From Flavobacteriales bacterium (GTDB lineage: Bacteria; Bacteroidota; Bacteroidia; Flavobacteriales_D; Sanyastnellaceae): DNA of 33,938 bases. The position numbers and the translations under genes were made by a program. Of the stretch, positions 1 to 6,525 are shown piece by piece; position 1 is the stretch's first letter; the number at the start of each line of letters is the position of its first letter. Where the stretch lies: positions 1 through 33,938 of the forward strand of contig JANQWV010000019.1 in NCBI GenBank assembly GCA_030729695.1, given 5' to 3'. The notes below the pieces were generated by a model that was given only the letters and a program-made list of their open reading frames with translations, was not told the DNA's origin and ran no database searches.

Positions 1-2
1 CA

Positions 3-55
3 CATTCGCCTCCGGCATTCGTTGCTTCGCAACATTAGTGGCTACGCCACATTCT
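3..55. repeat. Tandem array of short hairpin units (CATT + stem-loop)
   Basis: CATT starts at 3, 16, 33 and 50, and the last two intervals are exactly 17 nt. Each unit carries a small stem-loop: GCC-TCC-GGC at 8-16, GTTGC-TTC-GCAAC at 21-33 and GTGGC-TAC-GCCAC at 38-50. The stems differ but stay paired, so T-A in one unit is replaced by G-C in the next. The third hairpin covers the stop codon of the minus-strand symporter gene. No T-tract follows on either side, so it does not look like a normal intrinsic terminator. The array probably continues beyond the left edge. It may be a dispersed intergenic repeat; that is inference. Confidence 0.55.
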
Positions 56-1823
56 TGCGTTCCGTCCAATACTTCTGCAACTCCCTCTTCACCTCATCCT
101 TCAACACCCACAATCCAATGAGGTTCGGGAAGGCCATGCCTAAGATCATCATGTCGGAAAAGTCTACGACTGCACCGAAACTGCTAACGGTTCCGAGAAC
201 AGTGCAGAATAAGAAGAGGAGGTTGAACGATTGCTTGATCCACCACTTTTCGCCGAACAAATAAGCCCAACTTTTCATTCCGTAATAAGACCAAGAAATC
301 ATGGTCGCGTAGGCGAAAAGGACAATGCAAATTAAAAGAATCCAATCGGTCCAAGGAAAGACAGAACGAAATGCCGCTGCTGTTAATGCGCTTCCGTTTA
401 GTCCGTGAGCGTCTGTTGCGAATCCGGTGAACACCAATACCAATGCGGTCATGGTGCAAACAACAACAGTGTCAATAAACGGTTCTAACAACGAAACCAT
501 TCCTTCGGTTACAGGCTTGTTTGTTTTCGAAGTCGAGTGTGCAATACTTGCCGATCCAATTCCAGCTTCGTTGCTGAACGCCGCTCTGCGAAAGCCCATC
601 ATCATAACGCCAATGAATCCACCTTTCATTCCATCTGGAGAAAAGGCACCGTTAAATATCAATGAAGCAGCTTCGCCAATGTGCGAAATGTTCATTCCAA
701 TAATTACCATTGCAAATCCGCAATACACCACAACCAGGGCTGGAATCATTTTGTCTGTCACGCGGGCAATACTTTTTATTCCGCCGACAATAACAAATCC
801 CACTGCGATAGCAAATGCAACACCTATCCAAAGCGCGTATTCTTCAGAACCGGGAATGGTGGTTTTCACCATATCAAACGCCTGATTCGCTTGTACCATG
901 TTTCCTCCGCCAAGCGTTCCGCCAACACACATGATTGCAAAAATGACAGCCAATACTTTTCCACTGCGCTGCCATCCTTTCTTTGCTAAGCCCGCACTCA
1001 AATAGTACATAGGTCCGCCGCTGACTTCGCCTGTTGCAGAGATTTTTCTGTACTTCACACCCAAGGTGCATTCAACGAACTTGGTCGTCATTCCGAACAG
1101 TCCAGCAACGATAATCCAAAACGTTGCACCCGGACCACCAACCGCAATAGCCACTGCCACCAAAGAAATATTTCCCAATCCCAAAGTTCCACTTAACGCA
1201 GCAGACAAGGCTTGGAAGGGGGTAACCTCTCCTTCGTCGGTCTTCTTGGTGAATTGTCCAAATGTGATTTTCCACGCATGTCCAAATGCGCGGACATTGA
1301 TAAATCGGAAGTAAAAAGTAAAGAATACAGCGCTGCCGATAAGTAAAACAACGACTAACCAAATCTCTGTTTTTACCGGATCTCCATTCGGATGTTTGAT
1401 TTGTTTTCCATCGTTGTCGTATAAATTTCGGTCATATAAATTGAATGCAGCGAAAGGGTCGTAGAACAGCACTGTTCCGAAGGCGTCAACGATTGGAACA
1501 AAAAATGAATTCATCTTTTCCTCGCTTGAAACCGCTGGTATGGAGAAAGTCTGCTCTTGCTTGTTGCCATTCGCAAAGGTCACTTGAACGGTATAGTTAA
1601 TTCCTTCTTTCAGTCCTGAAGCTGCTATAGAATCCACACTTTGAAGATTCGACCAATGTGCAGAAGTGATGCTATCGGTACTAACTACAGCGGCCGTTCC
1701 GTCGCCAATGTTGTGCGATTGCGGATTGAGCTGCAATTGGAAATTTTGAGCGAAAAGGGTTGATGCCGAAATCAGAATTGCCGCAAGGCTCAACGATTTA
1801 AGAAAAGGTTTAATTATTCTCAT
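42..1823 (-). CDS. AGCS-family sodium:alanine/glycine symporter with periplasmic N-terminal extension
   Basis: Inner-membrane symporter of the alanine/glycine:cation family, expected to import small neutral amino acids with Na+. The protein has 593 residues. Family hallmarks are visible: a GTLGLGNI segment near 213-220, GGPGATFW, the GEVSGGPMYYLSAG segment and GFRRAAFSNEAGIGSASIAH. About ten hydrophobic helices follow residue 153. The first ~25 residues form a cleavable signal peptide ending ...STLFAQ, and residues ~26-150 form a hydrophilic domain before the first core helix. Usual family members start almost directly with the membrane core at about 450-480 residues, so this one carries an extra exported domain, a form I believe occurs in Bacteroidota. 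It is transcribed alone, divergently from dnaX. The substrate is not decided by the sequence. Confidence 0.9.
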   Translation of the reverse strand: MRIIKPFLKSLSLAAILISASTLFAQNFQLQLNPQSHNIGDGTAAVVSTDSITSAHWSNLQSVDSIAASGLKEGINYTVQVTFANGNKQEQTFSIPAVSSEEKMNSFFVPIVDAFGTVLFYDPFAAFNLYDRNLYDNDGKQIKHPNGDPVKTEIWLVVVLLIGSAVFFTFYFRFINVRAFGHAWKITFGQFTKKTDEGEVTPFQALSAALSGTLGLGNISLVAVAIAVGGPGATFWIIVAGLFGMTTKFVECTLGVKYRKISATGEVSGGPMYYLSAGLAKKGWQRSGKVLAVIFAIMCVGGTLGGGNMVQANQAFDMVKTTIPGSEEYALWIGVAFAIAVGFVIVGGIKSIARVTDKMIPALVVVYCGFAMVIIGMNISHIGEAASLIFNGAFSPDGMKGGFIGVMMMGFRRAAFSNEAGIGSASIAHSTSKTNKPVTEGMVSLLEPFIDTVVVCTMTALVLVFTGFATDAHGLNGSALTAAAFRSVFPWTDWILLICIVLFAYATMISWSYYGMKSWAYLFGEKWWIKQSFNLLFLFCTVLGTVSSFGAVVDFSDMMILGMAFPNLIGLWVLKDEVKRELQKYWTERKNVA

Positions 1824-1910
1824 GGCCTAAAAATAGGCTATTTCAACAAGTTAGTTCCCGATGTGAATAGGTTGTGGATATTTGAATTCGACGAACCACG
1901 ATTTTTTATT

Positions 1911-1918
1911 CATCTTTG
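1911..1918 (+). promoter_or_regulatory. Candidate -7 box of the dnaX promoter
   Basis: CATCTTTG differs from the Bacteroidota -7 consensus TAnnTTTG at one position and lies 7 nt before the preferred dnaX start at 1926. No convincing -33 TTTG sits at the usual 17-20 nt spacing. It argues against the upstream in-frame start at 1863, which would lie before the transcript begins. Confidence 0.35.
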
Positions 1919-1925
1919 TATCGTT

Positions 1926-3008
1926 ATGGCAGAAAATTTCATCGTTTCAGCAAGGAAGTACCGCCCAGACAACTGGGATTCAGTGGTTGGACAAAAGTCC
2001 ATTACCACCACCTTGCGCAATGCCATAGAAACCAATCAAATTGCACAGGCTTATTTGTTTACCGGCTCTCGTGGAGTAGGTAAAACTTCTTGTGCGCGCA
2101 TCTTCGCGAAGGCCATCAACAACATGTTAGATGCCACTCCCGAAGAATTAGCTTTTACCATTTTCGAACTAGATGCGGCTTCAAACAATGGAGTCGACGA
2201 CATACGTGCTATCGTTGATACCGTGCGCATCCCACCACAAGTTGGCAAGTACAAGGTATATGTGATAGATGAGGTTCACATGCTTTCAGCAGCCGCTTTC
2301 AACGCATTTTTGAAAACGTTGGAAGAACCACCTGCACATGCGATTTTCATTCTAGCCACAACAGAGAAGCATAAGATTATTCCAACCATTTTAAGTCGTT
2401 GTCAAATCTTTGATTTCAATCGAATCAAAGTGAAAGACATGACCGAGCATTTGCAACACATTTGTAAGCAAGAAGGAATTGAGGCGGAAGAAGATGCACT
2501 GCACGTGATTGCAACAAAGGCAGACGGCGCCATGCGCGATGCTTTGTCAATCTTCGATCAGGTAGTTGCATTTTGTGGAAGGAAATTAACCTACGACCTA
2601 GTTATTCAGAATTTGAATGTGCTCGATTATGAGTACTACTTCAAATTGACTGATTTGTTTTTCAAAGAAGATATTCCAAACGCCTTGTTGGTGTTGAATG
2701 AAGTGGTTGAAAAAGGTTTCGATGTACATCACTTCGTAACCGGATTAGGCGCACACTTCAGAAATTTATTGGTTTGTCGCGATGCACAAACACTTTCATT
2801 AATGGAAGTGACTGAAGGTGTTGCCGCGAAATACAAAGATCAAGCAGCTGCAAGCGATTTGCGTTTCTTAATTCAAGGTATTGATTTAGTGAACGACACC
2901 GACTATCACTACAAGTCTTCACGTCACCCACGTTTGTTGGTTGAACTTCTGCTCATGAAATTGTGTAGCGTTCCGCAAAACTTGCGCGAGGGTGAAAAAA
3001 AAAAGTGA
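1926..3008 (+). CDS. dnaX: DNA polymerase III subunit gamma (short dnaX product; 5' part of tau)
   Basis: Clamp-loader ATPase of the DNA polymerase III holoenzyme. I start it at ATG 1926 (MAENFIVSARKYRP), the usual DnaX N-terminus; an in-frame start at 1863 adds residues unlike the family. Walker A GSRGVGKTS is at 47-55, the LDAASNN motif at 82-88, Walker B VYVIDEVH at 111-118 and the SRC motif at 157-159. Domain III-type sequence follows to about residue 355. The zinc module normally lying between Walker A and LDAASNN is absent: only about 27 residues separate them and there is no CxxC. The frame closes as GEKKK-stop at 3006-3008, directly after an A10 run, giving a 360-residue gamma-like protein. 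The remaining tau sequence continues in the -1 frame. The next genes lie close downstream on the same strand. Confidence 0.93.
   Translation: MAENFIVSARKYRPDNWDSVVGQKSITTTLRNAIETNQIAQAYLFTGSRGVGKTSCARIFAKAINNMLDATPEELAFTIFELDAASNNGVDDIRAIVDTVRIPPQVGKYKVYVIDEVHMLSAAAFNAFLKTLEEPPAHAIFILATTEKHKIIPTILSRCQIFDFNRIKVKDMTEHLQHICKQEGIEAEEDALHVIATKADGAMRDALSIFDQVVAFCGRKLTYDLVIQNLNVLDYEYYFKLTDLFFKEDIPNALLVLNEVVEKGFDVHHFVTGLGAHFRNLLVCRDAQTLSLMEVTEGVAAKYKDQAAASDLRFLIQGIDLVNDTDYHYKSSRHPRLLVELLLMKLCSVPQNLREGEKKK
2995..3008 (+). promoter_or_regulatory. dnaX: A10 slippery site and UGA in dnaX (candidate programmed -1 frameshift)
   Basis: Ten A residues (2995-3004) are followed by G and the in-frame TGA at 3006-3008. 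Codons are GAA AAA AAA AAG TGA, so positions 2999-3005 read A AAA AAG, the heptamer used by E. coli dnaX. A -1 shift joins frame 0 to the frame beginning GTG at 3005. A purine stretch GAGGG lies just upstream at 2988-2992. Downstream pairing is weak; the best I see is TTAGC with GCTGA, about 5 bp including a G-U. The long A run equally suits transcriptional slippage, as known for Thermus dnaX, or a miscounted homopolymer. Confidence 0.6.
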
Positions 3009-3664
3009 AAATCTTAGCGTTTCGCGGAGCTGAAAAGTTCATCGGAGCACCACAAGCAAGAACAACTTCTCCAGCAACTTCATCGCTACCCCCAAGTCCT
3101 TCAAACGAACTTGTTATTGAGAAAACGGAATCCGTTGCAATTGAATTCAACAACGAGAAACAACTTCCGAATAAAACGGTACTCGATCCTGAAAAAAGGA
3201 AGCTAGCCGGATTGTCTCCCGACAATATTTCCATACGATACAATCCGCAAATTCAGATTGAAACAGAAGCTGACGAACCAGTTGTAGAAGAAAAGGCTGA
3301 ACGCATTTATACCGAAGAGGAAATCAATGCGGCTTGGATGGGATACGTGGAAGAACTTATGGATTTCAACTCGCAAGCGGCATCTGCACTGAAAGTAACA
3401 AAGCTGAATGTTCTTCCCGATAATGAATTGCATCTGATTTTCCCAGGAACGACACAAATGGAATACTTCAACGAAGAGCGTGCTCCTTTAATGGGCTTCA
3501 TGCGTAAGAAGGGTGTTGTAGGATTGAAGTTGAAATTGGAAATCGCACAGGGCAATTCAGTAGCAAGGGAAATCGTAACCGATCGCGCGCGTTTTGAAAA
3601 AATGATGGAGAAAAACCCAGCGGTGAAAACGCTCTGGGAACGTTTCAAATTAGTAATCGATTAA
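3005..3664 (+). CDS. dnaX: DnaX tau-specific C-terminal region in the -1 frame
   Basis: This segment of 219 residues has no start of its own that I trust; it continues dnaX after a -1 shift at the A10 run. The predicted joined tau is about 579 residues. It begins with ILAFRGAEKFIGAP, resembling the segment that follows the GEKKK region in single-frame Bacteroidota DnaX. A low-complexity linker rich in P, S, T and E follows. A folded domain runs from about residue 100 (TEEEINAAWMGYVEELMDF) to the end (NPAVKTLWERFKLVID), matching my memory of the Bacteroidota tau C-terminus. The domain is intact, without stops, so it is under coding constraint. The role in polymerase or helicase contact is inferred from tau in other bacteria. 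It ends 3 nt before the next gene. Confidence 0.8.
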   Translation: MKILAFRGAEKFIGAPQARTTSPATSSLPPSPSNELVIEKTESVAIEFNNEKQLPNKTVLDPEKRKLAGLSPDNISIRYNPQIQIETEADEPVVEEKAERIYTEEEINAAWMGYVEELMDFNSQAASALKVTKLNVLPDNELHLIFPGTTQMEYFNEERAPLMGFMRKKGVVGLKLKLEIAQGNSVAREIVTDRARFEKMMEKNPAVKTLWERFKLVID

Positions 3665-3667
3665 TTC

Positions 3668-4060
3668 ATGCGCGTAGACAAATACCTCTGGTGCATCCGT
3701 GTTTTCAGGACACGCTCGCTCTCAACAGCTGCTTGTAAAGCCGAGAAAGTATGGGTGAACGGAGAGTTCGTTAAAGCTTCGCGTGAATTGAAATTGAAAG
3801 ACGTCGTTCGTGTAAGAAAAGGCCCCATTCATTTTCAATTTGAAGTCATCGATTTTCCAAAGAGTCGCTTGGGTGCGAAGTTGGTTTCAACCGTTACCAA
3901 AGATGTTACAGCAGCCGATGAATTGGCGAAGTTGGAACGCATTCAACTTCAAATGAAAGCCACGCCGTACTTCGGCGTGGGAAGACCTACGAAGAAAGAT
4001 CGTCGCCAGCTCGACGACTTTATGTATTACGAAGATCTCGAACAAGATGACAGCCAGTAA
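3668..4060 (+). CDS. hslR: S4-domain RNA-binding protein, Hsp15-like
   Basis: Small RNA-binding protein of 130 residues. It starts with the classic S4/alpha-L pattern MRVDKYLWCIRVFRTRSLSTAAC, then VWVNGEFVKASRELKLKD, as in Hsp15. The basic C-terminal tail with GVGRPTKKDRRQLDDF is also typical. Hsp15 binds stalled 50S subunits carrying peptidyl-tRNA and helps recycle them; this role comes from the E. coli protein. The gene follows dnaX by 3 nt and overlaps the next gene by 14 nt, so it is probably part of one transcript. A perfect 8-bp hairpin lies inside its 3' part (3960-3980). The symbol is by similarity. Confidence 0.85.
   Translation: MRVDKYLWCIRVFRTRSLSTAACKAEKVWVNGEFVKASRELKLKDVVRVRKGPIHFQFEVIDFPKSRLGAKLVSTVTKDVTAADELAKLERIQLQMKATPYFGVGRPTKKDRRQLDDFMYYEDLEQDDSQ
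3960..3980 (+). other. Perfect 8-bp hairpin inside the hslR-like coding region
   Basis: CCACGCCG (3960-3967), loop TACTT, CGGCGTGG (3973-3980). It is unusually GC-rich for the surrounding sequence and sits about 80 nt before the end of the gene. No T-tract follows. It could affect mRNA processing or coupling to the downstream GNAT gene, or be chance in the codons for TPYFGVG. Confidence 0.5.
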
Positions 4061-4538
4061 AGCACTGCAACTTCAACCTGAAGATATTCAGCAATTGCGC
4101 AATGAAGTGCTATGGCCGCATAAGTCTTTCGAGAATTGCATTTTGGAAACCGATAGACTTTCAACAACGTTTCATTTCGGTGTGAAGGTAGACGGACTTA
4201 CTGTTGCGACGGTTACTTTTCAGCAAGAAAAATCGGATAAATTGAAGCAAGATTCTTCGAAAGATGTTTCACAAGATGCGTTGCAAGAAAAACAGTATCG
4301 TTTGCGCGCCATGGCGGTGCGTGAAGGATACAGAGGACAAGGGTTTGGAGATGTTATTGTTGAAGCTGGATTAAATCATTTGAGAGAATTAGGCGTGGAA
4401 GTGGTGTGGTGCGATGCACGTGTTGCCGCACTGAATTTTTATCGCCGACTTCATTTCAATGAATTGGAAGAGGAGTATGAAATTCCAATTATTGGCATGC
4501 ACCGGTTCATGTGGAAAGTATTAAGTTCGCAAGTATGA
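4047..4538 (+). CDS. GNAT-family N-acetyltransferase
   Basis: Predicted acetyl-CoA-dependent acyltransferase of 163 residues. The acetyl-CoA-binding motif A is clear: RLRAMAVREGYRGQGFG near residues 89-105, with the R-G-Q-G-x-G loop, followed by a helix and the motif B segment VEVVWCDARVAALNFYRRLHF. The N-terminal half is more divergent, and the substrate cannot be inferred. The start at 4047 lies inside the preceding gene (14-nt overlap), and its stop overlaps the next start as ATGA at 4535-4538, which suggests translational coupling along this run. This is likely a small-molecule or protein-side-chain acetyltransferase of unknown target. Confidence 0.85.
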   Translation: MTASKALQLQPEDIQQLRNEVLWPHKSFENCILETDRLSTTFHFGVKVDGLTVATVTFQQEKSDKLKQDSSKDVSQDALQEKQYRLRAMAVREGYRGQGFGDVIVEAGLNHLRELGVEVVWCDARVAALNFYRRLHFNELEEEYEIPIIGMHRFMWKVLSSQV

Positions 4539-5998
4539 ATGCAATCCTGAATTCATTTCGCACGCACAGTTCGGCTTGGTTAACGGCTCTGTTTGCATTT
4601 GCTTTGTTCGCGGTGGTGTCTTTCACCAATCATATTTTTTTCAGGACTTACGCGCTAGATCTTGGCTTGTATACAAACGCACTTTACGACTACGCACACT
4701 TTCGTTTTGCAGACACTTCTCTTTTCCTTCCGGAAAACAAAAACCTGTTAGCCGATCATTTCGACTTGTATCTCATGTTGTTCTCTCCACTTTCGTGGAT
4801 TTTCAGATCGTACACGTTACTCGTTGTGCAATGTGTGGCAGTGATCATTGGTGGATTCGGAATTTATTTTTTGTTGAATGAAAATGAAGAGACACGCCCC
4901 TATAGAATTTGGGGAATGGCAATGTTCTATTTGTTTTTCGGAACACTCGCAGCATTGGCGTACGACTATCACAGCAATGTGATTTCGGCCATGGCGCTTC
5001 CTTTTTTCTTTCTCATGGTGAATCGAAAAGCATGGTTGAAAGCCTTTGCCTTGCTGGTGTTTATGTGTTTAGGAAAGGAAAATGTTTCACTCTTTTTATT
5101 CTTCGTTTCATTGGGTTTGTTCTGGAAATATTTCAAGGTGAAAGAGAGTCGGAAATACATTCTGCTTTTCGCTGGTTTCAGTGTCTTGTATTTCTTGTTT
5201 ATGGTGAAGTGGGTAATGCCGACCATTGCCGGAGAAAAAGATTTTGTTCATTTCGGGAAGTATCCGGTTTTAGGCGGAGACATGACTGCGGCAATCAAAT
5301 TCATGATCATGCATCCGATTGAATTCATTCGTTTGCTGTTTGTAAATCATATGCCTGAAGATCCAACCTACAACAATGAAAAGGTTTTCTTCTATTTGGT
5401 TTTGTTCGTTGCTGGCGGATGGGCGCTGTTTGTTCGTCCATGGTATTTCGTGATGATCCTTCCAATTATTATTCAAAAAGAATTGACGAATCAGCCGAGT
5501 ACCTGGGGATGTGTTTATCAATACAGCATTGAGTTTGCTCCAGTAGTTGTTGTCGCGGTTGTGGAAGTAGTTTCTAGGTGGAAATTCAGTGCGAATAGAG
5601 TAGGAACCGTTCTCATTTTCTTCACGCTGTCAAGCACGGTATACGGTTTAGTTGAACGTTCGAAGGCTTGGGAAAAAGAACGCTTTATCTTCTGGCAAAA
5701 GCCGCATTTCAAACCGCATTATGATTTGGCTGATGTGAAGGTGCTTATAGAAAAGATTCCTGGCGATGCTTCTGTCATGGCCAATTCGGCTTATGTTGGT
5801 CAATTGGCCTATCGCGACAAATGCTATACGTTGCCTTTTGTGAAGGATACTGAATTTATTCTAATCAGTTCGGTAGAGTCTACTTATCCGTTAAGTGTAG
5901 ATCAGATGAACGAATTCATTCAAGCCATTCAAGTCGATAGCACTTGGAATTTAGTTGAACAGCGTGGACACGTTTATTTGTTTCAACGCAAACCGTAG
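4535..5998 (+). CDS. DUF2079 polytopic membrane protein
   Basis: Integral membrane protein of 487 residues from ATG 4535. That ATG forms an ATGA overlap with the preceding stop and puts a short charged N-terminus ahead of the first helix (WLTALFAFALFAVVSF); an in-frame start at 4511 would add eight residues. About ten hydrophobic helices run to around residue 360, then a soluble tail of ~110 residues. The segment FFRTYALDLGLYTNALYDYAHF and the DHFDLYLMLFSPLSWIF segment match the DUF2079 family, whose fold is related to GT-C glycosyltransferases; no catalytic activity is established. It converges on the minus-strand GNAT gene with a 16-nt overlap of the coding ends. Confidence 0.82.
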   Translation: MNAILNSFRTHSSAWLTALFAFALFAVVSFTNHIFFRTYALDLGLYTNALYDYAHFRFADTSLFLPENKNLLADHFDLYLMLFSPLSWIFRSYTLLVVQCVAVIIGGFGIYFLLNENEETRPYRIWGMAMFYLFFGTLAALAYDYHSNVISAMALPFFFLMVNRKAWLKAFALLVFMCLGKENVSLFLFFVSLGLFWKYFKVKESRKYILLFAGFSVLYFLFMVKWVMPTIAGEKDFVHFGKYPVLGGDMTAAIKFMIMHPIEFIRLLFVNHMPEDPTYNNEKVFFYLVLFVAGGWALFVRPWYFVMILPIIIQKELTNQPSTWGCVYQYSIEFAPVVVVAVVEVVSRWKFSANRVGTVLIFFTLSSTVYGLVERSKAWEKERFIFWQKPHFKPHYDLADVKVLIEKIPGDASVMANSAYVGQLAYRDKCYTLPFVKDTEFILISSVESTYPLSVDQMNEFIQAIQVDSTWNLVEQRGHVYLFQRKP

Positions 5999-6525
5999 TT
6001 CCAATACAAAGGGGTAGTAGGAATTTCAGGAGATTGAATGGTCTTTTCCATCCACAACACATCGTGCCATTGATTCAATTTGAATCCAACGTTTTTGTAA
6101 GTAGCGAATTTCTCAAATCCCATCTTGTGATGAAATCCAACGCTCGCATCATTCGGAAGCGCAATCACCGCGAAAGCTTTACAAATGTGAATTCGTTCAA
6201 GCTCATTGAAGAGTTGGGTGTATAGCGTTGTTGCAACGCCAGATTTTTTGTTTTGATCTTCGACGTAAATAGAGACTTCAACATTCCATTGGTAGGCTGC
6301 GCGATCGCGATAGGCTGAAGCATAGGCATAGCCGATGACGTTTCCGTTTTCTTCAGCAACCAAATAAGGAAATCGTTTGGAAATTGTATCGATTCGATTT
6401 GAAAATTCTTCTAGCGAAGGTGCTTCCAATTCAAAAGAGACAGCGGAACCCACGACGTACTTCGAGTAGAGACTTAAACAGAAGTCTGCGTCAGAAATTT
6501 TAACAGGACGGATGCTTATGCTCAT
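5983..6525 (-). CDS. GNAT acetyltransferase, phosphinothricin/methionine sulfoximine N-acetyltransferase-like
   Basis: A 180-residue GNAT enzyme. SISIRPVKISDADFCLSLY, the acceptor-side segment VSFELEAPSLEEF, GYAYASAYRDRAAYQWNVEVSIYV and ALPNDASVGFHHKMGFEKFATYKNVGFKLNQWHDV closely follow the Pat/MddA pattern. Enzymes of this group N-acetylate methionine sulfoximine, methionine sulfone or phosphinothricin; which substrate applies here is unknown. The usual acetyl-CoA loop R-G-x-G appears as KKSGVATTLY, so the canonical R/G pattern is partly degraded. Its start overlaps the stop of the upstream cytochrome gene as ATGA (6522-6525), implying co-expression. Its 3' end overlaps the convergent DUF2079 gene by 16 nt. 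Confidence 0.85.
   Translation of the reverse strand: MSISIRPVKISDADFCLSLYSKYVVGSAVSFELEAPSLEEFSNRIDTISKRFPYLVAEENGNVIGYAYASAYRDRAAYQWNVEVSIYVEDQNKKSGVATTLYTQLFNELERIHICKAFAVIALPNDASVGFHHKMGFEKFATYKNVGFKLNQWHDVLWMEKTIQSPEIPTTPLYWNYGLR

Noticed and set aside
427-885. Plus-strand open frame inside the symporter gene
   Set aside because: Antisense shadow of the strongly supported symporter; no family resemblance and no promoter or start context.
1863-1925. Upstream in-frame start for dnaX
   Set aside because: The extra 21 residues do not match the conserved DnaX start, and the candidate -7 box lies inside this stretch.
3005-3664. Separate gene starting at GTG 3005
   Set aside because: Its sequence is the tau C-terminus of DnaX and the GTG is part of the slippery region; it is better read as a -1 frame continuation.
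3960-3980. Intrinsic terminator in the hslR-like gene
   Set aside because: No T-tract follows and the hairpin lies within the coding sequence with coupled genes downstream.
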